DNA of 64,000 nucleotides from Acidisoma sp. PAMC 29798 (GTDB lineage: Bacteria > Pseudomonadota > Alphaproteobacteria > Acetobacterales > Acetobacteraceae), in NCBI RefSeq assembly GCF_030252425.1, contig NZ_CP126994.1, positions 2,909,001-2,973,000 of the forward strand, written 5' to 3'. A program made the translations under genes and the position numbers. A model generated the notes under the pieces. That model saw only the letters and a list, made by a program, of their open reading frames with translations. It had not been told where the DNA came from and searched no databases. This document shows, piece after piece, positions 7,683 to 15,653 of this stretch. The stretch's first letter is position 1. Every line of letters begins with the position of its first letter.

Positions 7683-9133
7683 ACGCTATTCGTCATTGCG
7701 CCATCATCGGCGGCGGCGTCATCGGCGGCGGCTGGGCTGCGCGTTTCCTGCTCAACGGCCTGGATGTCACGGTTTTCGATCCGCATCCCGAGGCTGAGCG
7801 CCGCTTGCGGGAGATGATCACCCTCGCCGGCCGCGCACAGCGCAAACTGGTGTCTGCACCCCTGCCGCCTGAGGGGCGTCTGAGTTTCGCGGCGAGTTTG
7901 GAAGAAGCAGTGCAGGACGCCGATCTGATCCAGGAGAGCGCGCCCGAAGTCGAGAGCATCAAACTCAAGATTCTGGCGGAGATCGATCGCTACGCGCCCG
8001 TCGATGCGTTGATTTGTTCCTCGACATCCGGACTACTGCCGACAGCGATTTCCGCCGATATGACGCATCCCGAGCGCTTCATGGTGGCGCATCCCTTCAA
8101 TCCCGTTTACCTCCTGCCGCTGGTCGAGCTGTGTGGCGGAACGAAGACGGCGCCTGGGTCGATCGAGCGCGCGAAGACGTTTTTCGCCGGCATCGGCATG
8201 CATCCGCTGCATGTGCGAAAGGAGATCGACGGCTTCATCGCCGATCGCCTTTTGGAAGCGCTGTGGCGTGAAGCGCTGTGGCTGGTGAATGACGGCGTTG
8301 CGACCGTCGCGGAAGTGGATGACGCCATTCGCTTCGGCGCCGGCATGCGCTGGGCTTTCATGGGCACCTTCCAGATCTATCGCCTCGCCGGTGGCGAAGC
8401 GGGCATGCGGCATTTCATGGCCCAGTTCGGCCCGACGCTGCAATTGCCGTGGACCAAGCTGATGGATGTGCCTGAGCTCACCGACACGCTGCTCGACAGG
8501 CTCGACGAACAATCCAACGCCCAGGCCGGAAACTGGGGTTTTCGCGACCTCGAAGCGAAGCGGGACGATTGCCTCATTGGCATCATGCAAGCCCTGAAGT
8601 CGCAGGGCTTCGGCGCCGGCAATACGCTCGCGGCCTATGAGACGGCGCTACGGGCAGTCGCGACGCCGGCCGAACCGCTGCGCCTGTATGAAGGCACGGT
8701 CCCGCAAGATTGGATCGACTATAACGGCCATATGAACGAGAGCCGCTACCTCGAAATCTTCGGCTATGCCACCGATGCGCTGTTGGAGCGGATTGGCATG
8801 GACAAGGCCATGCTGGCGCGCGGCTTCAGCTATTACACGGTCGAGACGCATCTGCGCCATCTCGACGAGATTACGCTCGGGGAGGCGTTTTACACGACGA
8901 CGCAGATCATCGCGCAGGACACCAAACGCATTCATATCTTCCATCGCCTGCATCAAAGCGATGGACGTTTGCTCGCGACGGGCGAGCAGATGATGCTGCA
9001 TGTCGATACGACGAAGCATCGCGCCTGCGCAGCGGATGCGGCGGTCGTGGCGGCGATCGGCGCCATCGCAGCGGCCCATCGCGCCATTCCGCATCCCCCC
9101 GAGGTTGGTCGCGGGATTGGGGTGCGCGGATAG
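7679..9133 (+). CDS. L-carnitine dehydrogenase fused to betainyl-CoA thioesterase
   Basis: A 484-residue two-domain protein. Residues 1-320 form a 3-hydroxyacyl-CoA-dehydrogenase-like NAD enzyme: IIGGGVIGGGWAARF, ESAPE, SSTSGLLPT and HPFNPVYLLPLVE. This is the L-carnitine 3-dehydrogenase type. From about residue 335 a hotdog-fold thioesterase follows, with DWIDYNGHMNESRYLEIF typical of 4HBT-like enzymes. Carnitine dehydrogenases with such a C-terminal extension are known in rhizobia and relatives, where the second domain hydrolyses betainyl-CoA to glycine betaine. With the BKACE this gives carnitine to glycine betaine plus acetoacetate in two genes. The gene overlaps the BKACE stop by 4 bp. 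The C-terminal ~20 residues (HPPEVGRGIGVRG) look like an unstructured tail. Confidence 0.9.
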   Translation: MNAIRHCAIIGGGVIGGGWAARFLLNGLDVTVFDPHPEAERRLREMITLAGRAQRKLVSAPLPPEGRLSFAASLEEAVQDADLIQESAPEVESIKLKILAEIDRYAPVDALICSSTSGLLPTAISADMTHPERFMVAHPFNPVYLLPLVELCGGTKTAPGSIERAKTFFAGIGMHPLHVRKEIDGFIADRLLEALWREALWLVNDGVATVAEVDDAIRFGAGMRWAFMGTFQIYRLAGGEAGMRHFMAQFGPTLQLPWTKLMDVPELTDTLLDRLDEQSNAQAGNWGFRDLEAKRDDCLIGIMQALKSQGFGAGNTLAAYETALRAVATPAEPLRLYEGTVPQDWIDYNGHMNESRYLEIFGYATDALLERIGMDKAMLARGFSYYTVETHLRHLDEITLGEAFYTTTQIIAQDTKRIHIFHRLHQSDGRLLATGEQMMLHVDTTKHRACAADAAVVAAIGAIAAAHRAIPHPPEVGRGIGVRG

Positions 9134-9156
9134 GGTTTTGGTGGATAAGCGTAGCG

Positions 9157-10272
9157 TCATCCACCAACCCAGGTCTCCAAAACCTCAAGCTCCGCGGACA
9201 ACAACACCAAATCTGCCCGCAAGCCAGGCGCGATGCGGCCGCGATCGTCGAGGCGCATGTACTCGGCCGGATAGGTCGCGGCCATGCGCAGCGCGCGCTC
9301 GGGCGAAACACCCAACATCGTGACGCTGTTTCGTACCGCCGCCGCCATGTCGAGATCGGCGCCGGCCAGCGTGCCGTCTGCACGTTCCAGTCGGCCATGC
9401 CGACGCAGCATCGTCTCCCCGTACAGTTCGAAACTGTCTGCATCGGTGCCGAGCACGGACATCGCATCGGTGATCAGCACCATCTTCGCCTCCGGCCGCG
9501 CCGCCAAAGCGATCCGCAGCGACGCCGCATGCACATGCACACCATCGGCGATCAAGCCGCACCAGGCCGTGCGGTCGAGCAAAGCCGCGCCCACCGGCCC
9601 TGGTTCGCGCCCGGCCAGCGGCGGCATGGCATTGTAGAGATGGGTGAAGCCGCGCAGCCCGAGCCCCAATGCCTCGGCAATACGTTCGGCACTGGCGGCG
9701 GTGTGGCCGGCGCTGAGCACCACGCCCGCCGTAGCCATGGCGACGAGGAAGGCATCCTCCACCTCCTCCGGCGCGACCGTCAGCAGCACCGGCATCATCG
9801 CACCCAGCGCGGCCAGCCAGGCTGCGTCATCGGCGTCCATCCGGCGGATGAGCGCGGGATTATGCACACCGGGGCGGTGCGGGCTGATGAACGGCCCCTC
9901 GATATGAACGCCGGCGACACCGCCATTGGGCACCGCCATGGCGAGATGCGCGGCCTCGGCGGCACGGCGCATCACCTCCGGCCGATCGGTAATGACGGTC
10001 GGCAACAGCGACGTCGTGCCGAAGGCACGATGGGCCCGCGCAATGGCGAGCGCGCCTTCCATCGTCGGCGTCTCATTGAACATCACGCCACCGCCGCCAT
10101 TCACCTGCACGTCGATGAAACCGGGGGCGAGGATGCTGCCCTCGGGTAAGCGAATCGCATCCGGCCTCGCGCCGTCTACAAGATCGACGATCGTGCTGTC
10201 CGCGATGACGACCGACAGATCGTCGCGGAACCCGTCATCGGTGAGGACACGCGCGCCACTCAGGATCGTCAT
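9157..10272 (-). CDS. nagA: N-acetylglucosamine-6-phosphate deacetylase
   Basis: A 371-residue amidohydrolase. The barrel carries the NagA marks HIEGPF, SAGHTAA, HLYNAMPPL and ITDAM, with the metal-binding Glu, His, His and catalytic Asp in order. The enzyme removes acetate from GlcNAc-6-P to give glucosamine-6-P, in amino-sugar use and cell-wall recycling. I place the start at 10272 (MTILSGARVL). That ATG overlaps the TGA of the upstream FAD oxidase by 4 bp, whereas the longer reading would add 20 residues inside that gene. No nagB, kinase or PTS gene is adjacent, and coupling to an amine oxidase is unusual for nagA. It could act on another N-acetyl or N-acyl amino sugar. Confidence 0.87.
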   Translation of the reverse strand: MTILSGARVLTDDGFRDDLSVVIADSTIVDLVDGARPDAIRLPEGSILAPGFIDVQVNGGGGVMFNETPTMEGALAIARAHRAFGTTSLLPTVITDRPEVMRRAAEAAHLAMAVPNGGVAGVHIEGPFISPHRPGVHNPALIRRMDADDAAWLAALGAMMPVLLTVAPEEVEDAFLVAMATAGVVLSAGHTAASAERIAEALGLGLRGFTHLYNAMPPLAGREPGPVGAALLDRTAWCGLIADGVHVHAASLRIALAARPEAKMVLITDAMSVLGTDADSFELYGETMLRRHGRLERADGTLAGADLDMAAAVRNSVTMLGVSPERALRMAATYPAEYMRLDDRGRIAPGLRADLVLLSAELEVLETWVGG

Positions 10273-11561
10273 CGCGCGAGCCGGTCGAGCAGCCGGCCCC
10301 ATGCAATACGACCGTTCACCGCCAGCGGCCAAAACCCGTGGAAGGGCATGGGCTTGATGTCGGTGATCGGCATGTCGAGCGTCTCCACTGGCTCCCCGCC
10401 GATGCGGCGCGCGATCAGGCCGCCCATGGCCGTCGCCATCGCCACGCCGCGCCCGTTATAGCCGAGCGCCAGCAGCACATCGGGCTCCGGCTCATGCAGA
10501 TGGGGATAATGGTCCGGCGTCATGCCGAGCTGGCCGTTCCAGCCATGAGTCCAGGCCACGCCGGCCAACGCCGGCCAGAGTTTGCAGGCATAGGACTGGA
10601 GGAAGCGAAAGCCATCCGGCCCGGTCACGGCATGCTGGGCGCTGCGGCCACCCATCAGCAGGCGCCCGGCGAGATCGACGCGGTAATAGACGGTGATGGA
10701 GCCCAGTTCGTACAACACGCCGCCACCGGGCATCACATCCCGCAGGATGGCATCGGGCAAAGGCGCTGTGGCCGTGATGCCAGACCAGAGCGGCACCACG
10801 CTGCGCTTCAGACTGGGCCAAAGATCGTCCGTATAGCCATTGGTGCCGATCACCAGCCGATCCGCCGTCACGGCGCCGCTTGGCGTTTCCACCCGCCAGC
10901 CACTGGCCTGCGGGCGCGACAGTTTCACCGCCGGGCTGCCGACATGAACGCGCGCGCCCGCCGCCATGGCCGCCTGGGCCAATCCGCGCGCATAGCCGAG
11001 CGGGTTGACCGAACCGCCACTTGGATCGCGCAGGATGCCGAGATAGCGATTGGTGCCGGTGGCGGCGACGGACGCCGATGCGTCCAGCAGCGTCGCCGTT
11101 ATGCCGCGCGCGGCATGCTGCGCGGCGAGGTTCTGCAAGCCGACCAGCGTCTTCGCCGTGGTGGCCGCGCGCAAGGTGCCGGCCTGCCGCGCCTCGCAGC
11201 GAATCTGGTGACGCTCAACGAGGCGGAACAAGGCCTCGGGCGCCGCATAGGAGAAGGGCACCATGCGACGGCCGAGTTCGCCAAAATCATGCTCAACCTC
11301 ATCCGGATCCGGTTTCAGACCCGGATTGACGTGGCCGCCATTGCGGCCTGAAGCGCCGAAACCGATTTCATTTGCTTCTAGCAAGACCACATCGATGCCG
11401 CGCTCGGCGAGATGCAGCGCCGAGGACAGGCCTGTGATGCCACCGCCGACGACCACGACCGATGTGCGCAGCTCAGTCTCCAGCGGCGGCAGGCCGATGG
11501 CGGGCACGGCGGTCTCGGCATAAAGGCCGGGTGGCAGAGTTTGAGCACGATGAGCGGACAT
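10269..11561 (-). CDS. FAD-dependent amine/amino acid oxidase (PuuB/OrdL-like)
   Basis: A 430-residue DAO-family flavoprotein. The FAD-binding beta-alpha-beta motif VVVVGGGITGLSSALHLAE is at about residues 35-53, followed by EANEIGFGASGRNGGH, typical of gamma-glutamylputrescine oxidase and related oxidases. The C-terminal G-Y-N-G-R-G-V-A-M-A-T segment closes the flavin site. It should oxidise a secondary or primary amine to an imine with O2, producing H2O2. The start ATG at 11561 has AGGAAACAG upstream. The stop overlaps nagA by 4 bp, so this is the first gene of a two-gene operon. The true substrate is unknown; an amino-sugar-linked or polyamine-type amine would fit. Confidence 0.85.
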   Translation of the reverse strand: MSAHRAQTLPPGLYAETAVPAIGLPPLETELRTSVVVVGGGITGLSSALHLAERGIDVVLLEANEIGFGASGRNGGHVNPGLKPDPDEVEHDFGELGRRMVPFSYAAPEALFRLVERHQIRCEARQAGTLRAATTAKTLVGLQNLAAQHAARGITATLLDASASVAATGTNRYLGILRDPSGGSVNPLGYARGLAQAAMAAGARVHVGSPAVKLSRPQASGWRVETPSGAVTADRLVIGTNGYTDDLWPSLKRSVVPLWSGITATAPLPDAILRDVMPGGGVLYELGSITVYYRVDLAGRLLMGGRSAQHAVTGPDGFRFLQSYACKLWPALAGVAWTHGWNGQLGMTPDHYPHLHEPEPDVLLALGYNGRGVAMATAMGGLIARRIGGEPVETLDMPITDIKPMPFHGFWPLAVNGRIAWGRLLDRLAR

Positions 11562-11696
11562 ACAGCGTCTGTTTCCTGTGAAGGCATCACCCTATCCCGA
11601 AGGGTGGTAGGGACAACAGGCTGACGGCCGTAGATGGCTCTGCTAAAGCCTCGGCCAAGCAAGCAATCGGCCATCCTTGGGCCAGGGGAAGCGCGC

Positions 11697-13163
11697 ATGT
11701 ACCTCGGCATCGATCTCGGCACCTCCGGCATCAAGGCAGTGCTGGTGGATGACAGCCAAACTGTCCTCGCCAGCCATACCGTGGCGCTGGATGTGTCCCG
11801 TCCGCATCCGGGATGGAGCGAACAGGCGCCCGAGGATTGGTGGCAAGGCACGTTGCGCGCGCTGGATGCGCTGACAGCCAGCCACCCCAGCGAAATGGGC
11901 GCTGTGCGCGGCGTCGGCCTTTCGGGCCAGATGCATGGTGCAGTGCTGCTCGACGCCGCAGGCATGCCGCTGCGGCCCGCCATTCTGTGGAACGACACCC
12001 GCTGCGAGGAAGAGTGCCTCGCCCTTGAAGACGCTTGGCCCGATCTGCGGAGCGTGACGGGCAATGTGGCAATGCCCGGCTTCACCGCGCCGAAGCTGGT
12101 CTGGGTGCGCCGGCACGAGCCGGAGATCTTCGCCCACACCGCGCATGTGCTGCTGCCCAAAGCCTATGTCCGTTATCGGCTCACCGGCGAAATGATCGAG
12201 GAAATGTCGGACGCTGCCGGCACGCTATGGCTGGACGTGGGCGCGCGCGCCTGGTCCGAGGCCGGTCTCGCGGCCTGCGGCATGACGCTTGGCCAGATGC
12301 CGCGCCTGGTGGAAGGGAGTGCCCCCGCCGGCCGGCTGACGCCGGAATTAACGCGGCGCTGGGGCATGACGGCAGCCCCGGTTCTGGCCGGCGGCGCGGG
12401 CGACAATGCGGCCGGCGCCGTGGGCCTGGGTGCCATCAGGCCGGGCAGCGCCTTCGTCTCCCTCGGCACTTCGGGCGTGCTGTGGGCCACCACCGATCGC
12501 TTCCGCCCCAATCCCGATGCGACCGTCCATGCCTTCTGCCACGCCCTGCCGGGCCTGTGGCACCAAATGGGCGTCACCCTGTCTGCCGCCGCCTCACTCG
12601 CCTGGTGGAGCGGCATCGCGCGCGAGAAGGAAGGTGCGCTGCTGCAGGCGTTGCCGCCGATCCCCTCCGCACCCTCCGACGTGACCTTCCTGCCGTATCT
12701 GTCCGGTGAGCGGACACCGCATAATGACGGGGCGATCCGCGGCGGCTTCCTCGGCCTGTCGCATGACACCACGCGCGACTCCCTAACCCAGGCGGTGCTG
12801 GAAGGCGTCGCTTTCTCCTTCCGCGATTGCCTGGACGCGCTGCGCTCGGCCGGCACTACGATGACGGAAGCCGATGTCATCGGTGGCGGATCGCGCAGCG
12901 CCACCTGGATCGCCATCCTCGCCTCCGTGCTCGGCATTACCCTGCACCGTCTGGCGGATGGTGAGACCGGCGGCGCTTTCGGCGCGGCGCGGTTGGGGCG
13001 CTTGGCTGTCACGGGCGAAGACCCCGTGGCGGTCTGCACCCCGCCGCGCCGGATCGAGGCGATCGCCCCGGTTCCTGCCCTTCAAGCCGCCTATGAGGAG
13101 CGGCTGGTCTATTACCGCGCCCTGTATCCGGCGCTGCGGCAGGCGCGCAGGCTGGGCCACTGA
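11697..13163 (+). CDS. xylB: Xylulokinase
   Basis: A 488-residue FGGY-family carbohydrate kinase, normal for xylulokinase. It starts MYLGIDLGTSGIKAVLVDD (phosphate 1 motif). It continues with GLSGQMHG and ILWNDTRC, both typical of XylB, then GGAGDNAAGAVGLG, LPYLSGERTPHND and VIGGGSRSATW in the C-terminal half. It would phosphorylate D-xylulose with ATP for entry into the pentose phosphate pathway. The start at 11697 is chosen because AGGGGAAG lies 6 bp upstream and the family N-terminus begins there; an in-frame ATG at 11634 would add 21 atypical residues. It is divergent from the amine oxidase gene. It could serve the polyol dehydrogenase and epimerase near 1.3-3.7 kb, since D-arabinitol or xylitol oxidation gives D-xylulose. 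Confidence 0.9.
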   Translation: MYLGIDLGTSGIKAVLVDDSQTVLASHTVALDVSRPHPGWSEQAPEDWWQGTLRALDALTASHPSEMGAVRGVGLSGQMHGAVLLDAAGMPLRPAILWNDTRCEEECLALEDAWPDLRSVTGNVAMPGFTAPKLVWVRRHEPEIFAHTAHVLLPKAYVRYRLTGEMIEEMSDAAGTLWLDVGARAWSEAGLAACGMTLGQMPRLVEGSAPAGRLTPELTRRWGMTAAPVLAGGAGDNAAGAVGLGAIRPGSAFVSLGTSGVLWATTDRFRPNPDATVHAFCHALPGLWHQMGVTLSAAASLAWWSGIAREKEGALLQALPPIPSAPSDVTFLPYLSGERTPHNDGAIRGGFLGLSHDTTRDSLTQAVLEGVAFSFRDCLDALRSAGTTMTEADVIGGGSRSATWIAILASVLGITLHRLADGETGGAFGAARLGRLAVTGEDPVAVCTPPRRIEAIAPVPALQAAYEERLVYYRALYPALRQARRLGH

Positions 13164-13210
13164 ACACTCAAAAGGTGTACCTATAAAGACACACCCGATT
13201 GAGGAGGATG

Positions 13211-13295
13211 TTCAAGGCGGATGTCACGCCCTTGAATAGGATCGCGTCGATCCATTTTCGTAAGTGACAAAACCGCCGACCGAGCGTCGGGGCGG
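13211..13295. other. Two hairpins between xylB and the GlsB-like gene
   Basis: An imperfect inverted repeat at 13211-13236 (TTCAAGGCG against CGCCCTTGAA, 7-nt loop) is followed by a second GC-rich one at about 13273-13295 (CCGCCGAC against GTCGGGGCGG). Neither has a T-run, so neither is a clear intrinsic terminator. The second lies 22 bp before the GlsB-like start codon and could sit in its 5' leader. Their role is unknown. Confidence 0.35.
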
Positions 13296-13317
13296 CTTCA
13301 CTATTGGGGAATAGACC

Positions 13318-13575
13318 ATGTCAATTATCGCCTGGATCGTCCTCGGCCTCATCGCCGGGTTCATTGCGAGCAAGATCGTCAACCGTTCGGGCGAAGGTTT
13401 CCTGTTGGACATCGTGCTCGGCATCGTCGGCGCCGTTGTCGGCGGCTTTATCTTCAATGCATTCGGCGCAGTTGGCGTCACCGGCTTCAACATCTACAGC
13501 CTGATCGTTGCCGTTGTCGGCGCAATCATCCTGCTGGTTCTGTACCACGCGATCTTCGGTCGTCGTCGCATCTAA
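13318..13575 (+). CDS. GlsB/YeaQ/YmgE family stress-response membrane protein
   Basis: An 85-residue inner-membrane protein made of three hydrophobic helices at about residues 3-21, 29-49 and 55-77, ending in FGRRRI. It has the Gly-rich helix pattern of the transglycosylase-associated (GlsB/YeaQ/YmgE) family: GLIAGFIASKI, then LGIVGAVVGGF. The biochemical role is not known; members are often induced by general stress or stationary phase. It stands alone and is followed closely by a strong intrinsic terminator. A CsbD-type stress protein lies on the other side of the iron locus. Confidence 0.9.
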   Translation: MSIIAWIVLGLIAGFIASKIVNRSGEGFLLDIVLGIVGAVVGGFIFNAFGAVGVTGFNIYSLIVAVVGAIILLVLYHAIFGRRRI

Positions 13576-13601
13576 GGGTTCCCCAGGGAATTCTGAGGCA
13601 A

Positions 13602-13630
13602 GCCGCGCTGGCAACAGCGCGGCTTTTTTT
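13602..13630 (+). terminator. Intrinsic terminator after the GlsB-like gene
   Basis: A perfect 9-bp stem, GCCGCGCTG against CAGCGCGGC around a 4-nt GCAA loop, is followed by seven T. It lies 26 bp after the stop codon. The stop codon of the oppositely oriented tonB remnant overlaps the T-run. Confidence 0.9.
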
Positions 13631-14338
13631 ATGCCGGATCGTCCGCGTCATCGATGTGGAACCGCAATGGAACAACGAGCGTGACTGGCGCGGCACCGGG
13701 CGGTGGCGGCAATGGGGACGCACGGCGTATCCAGGCGAGAGCCTCGGTATCCAGCACGGGATAGCCCGAGCTTTTGACCAGGCTTGCTCTAACGACCTGG
13801 CCGTCTGCAGCGATGGTCACGCGCACGTCGGCGATGCCCTGCTGGTCCCGTGCGGCTGCCTCTGGAGGATAGCGCCGGACGGCGAGCAACCGACCGAGCA
13901 ACCGGCTCTCCCAATTCTCTTGCGCCGCCTGCGACACCGACGCCGGCGGCGGTGAGGGTTTCGCACGCGCGGGAGCCGGCGCGGCGACGGAGGGCGCTGG
14001 CGTTTGAGGCGGCCGAGGCGGACATGACGCGGTCGGCGGGGTGGCTTCCGTGGTACGGCCGGCGGCAGTGGCAATGCGTCGTCAATTGAGGAAGCAACGG
14101 GTGCCGAGATCGGCTCAGGTTGGGGTGCCATGACCGGTGCAGGTGCAGGCTTTTCCGGTGTTGGAACGGGCGCCGGCGGCGCGGGCAGCATGTCCACCGC
14201 CATGGCCTGGGACGCTGCGGGCACGACCAGGGGAGTCTCAGGCACGACGGTGGCGAGCCAATGCCACGCAGCGCCATGAATGCCCGCGACCGCGCAGAGG
14301 CTGAGGCCCCAAACCAGCGGCCGCATGGCGCGTTTCAT
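13629..14338 (-). pseudogene. tonB: tonB, frameshifted in the proline-rich linker
   Basis: The 5' part (from 14338) encodes a normal TonB N-terminus. This is one membrane helix (about residues 8-30) followed by a Pro-rich spacer, up to about SSIDDALPLPPAVPRK. The same frame then turns into Arg-rich nonsense (RHVRLGRLKRQ). The remaining Pro-rich linker (PPRPPQTPAPSVAAP) and the TonB C-terminal domain (AAQENWESRLLGRL, then YPPEA, GYPVLDTEAL, VPLRFH) are in a different frame, which stops at 13629. The span is 710 bp, not a multiple of three. One missing base (or two extra) between about 14000 and 14060 would explain it; CCACCCCGCC near 14050 is a possible slip site. It overlaps exbD by 4 bp (ATGA). 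As read, no energising TonB would be made. Confidence 0.85.
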
Positions 14339-14754
14339 GGCGTGGCCGATCCATCCAGCGCGACGAGGGAGACTTTCAAAAACCCCGCCGCGCGCAGCAG
14401 ATCCATCGCCGCCATCAGCGCTTCGTAGGAGACGCTGCGATCGGCGCGCAGAAAAATGCGTTGATCATGCTGCCCGCCGGTCGCGGCCATGAGCGCGGCG
14501 GCAAGACCCTCCGCCGGCGTCACCGTGTCATTGACTGCAATGTCATGATCGGCCCGTAAGGTCACGAAGACCGGGCGAGCGGGGGGCGGCTGTGCCTGCG
14601 CACTGGAATGCGGCAGATCGACCGGTACATTCACCGTCGCCAAGGGTGCCACCACCATGAAGATGATGAGCAGCACGAGCATGACGTCGATGAAGGGTGT
14701 CACGTTGATCTCATGGCTTTCGCCCGGAAGATCGTCCTCCTCCGACGGCATCAT
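14335..14754 (-). CDS. exbD: Biopolymer transport protein ExbD
   Basis: A 139-residue protein with a short cytoplasmic N-terminus, one membrane helix and a periplasmic domain. The family motif [18 protein letters not shown] is at about residues 17-34. The Asp in FIDVMLVLL is the proton-channel Asp of ExbD/TolR. The periplasmic part ends [18 protein letters not shown], then LDGSATP. It overlaps exbB upstream and tonB downstream by 4 bp each, so the three form one translationally coupled operon. exbD itself is intact, although both neighbours carry frameshifts. Confidence 0.9.
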   Translation of the reverse strand: MMPSEEDDLPGESHEINVTPFIDVMLVLLIIFMVVAPLATVNVPVDLPHSSAQAQPPPARPVFVTLRADHDIAVNDTVTPAEGLAAALMAATGGQHDQRIFLRADRSVSYEALMAAMDLLRAAGFLKVSLVALDGSATP

Positions 14755-15543
14755 TCGGCGGCGACCGGATCCGCGCCGCGATCAAGGTCGCGCGACACGA
14801 GGCGCGCAATCGTCGCCGACAGGTCGGCGAGCAAGCCGCGATGGGCGCCGAGCGCACGGGCGAAAAGATTGTAGATGATCACGGCCGGAATAGCCGCGAC
14901 CAGGCCGGCCGCCGTGGCCAACAGTGCCTCCGCAATGCCGGGTGCGACGACCGAGAGATTGGTCGCATGGGTATGGGCGATGCCGATGAAGCTGTTCATG
15001 ATGCCCCAGACTGTGCCGAAGAGCCCGACGAAAGGCGCGACGGCGCCGGTGGTCGCCACGATGCCCGTGCCGCGTGCCATCCGCCGCGCCCCGCCGACTT
15101 CCAGGAGATGGAGGCGGGAGTACACGCGTTCCTTGATGCCGGCCAACGGCAGGCCGCGTGACAGCGCAACCTCCCGCATCGCGGCCCGCGCCATCTGCGC
15201 GGCGGCATGGCCGTTGCGCTCCGAACTGCCGAGAAGACTCGTCAATCCCGCCTGATCCTCCGCGACATGAATGGCGCGTCGCAGGCGGCGATTGCCGAGC
15301 AGTAAGGCTGAGCCTTTCGCCAGCAGCACGGTCCAGCTCGCGAGCGAGGCCAGAATGAGCAGCAGGATGACGCCGCGCACGACGCCATCGGCCTGACGCA
15401 GCATGCCGGCGACCGACAAGGTCATCGGGCAACGCGAGCCCGCTATCGGCATGGGCAGGCGTGGCAAAGAGGATCGCCAGAACCGCCAGGCTCCCCACGA
15501 TCGGGCCTAGTCCCCTGCCCCACGTCATCTCGGTGTCGATCAT
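14751..15543 (-). pseudogene. exbB: exbB, frameshifted just after its signal peptide
   Basis: The likely native start is ATG 15543, with AAAGGAGG 8 bp upstream. It encodes a signal peptide (MIDTEMTWGRG, then [15 protein letters not shown]) and SGLALPDD. At about 15430 this frame leaves the ExbB sequence. ExbB proper ([12 protein letters not shown], then a membrane helix, then [20 protein letters not shown] and [12 protein letters not shown]) continues in another frame to 14751. The span, 793 bp, is one more than a multiple of three, and one extra C in GACCTT would explain it. A shorter product starting at ATG 15425 could still be made, since E. coli ExbB lacks a cleaved signal, but that ATG has no visible ribosome site. 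I therefore class it as probably damaged. Confidence 0.7.
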
Positions 15544-15579
15544 CCTCGCCTCCTTTATCGTGGACCTCCCTACTTGCGA

Positions 15580-15636
15580 TTGCGAATGATTTGCAATAGT
15601 CGGAGCTTCGCGATGCAATTGCGAATAATTCTCACT
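15580..15636. promoter_or_regulatory. Tandem Fur-like boxes between exbB and the receptor gene
   Basis: Two palindromic AT-rich sites lie in the divergent promoter region. TTGCGAATGATTTGCAA is at 15580-15596, and TTGCGAATAATTCTCAC is at 15619-15635. The second closely matches the TGAGAAT-N-ATTCTCA form of a Fur operator. They are 23 bp apart. The exbB start lies 37 bp to the left and the receptor start 18 bp to the right, so iron-dependent repression of both directions is expected. Confidence 0.7.
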
Positions 15637-15653
15637 ATCATGCAAGGCTCATA

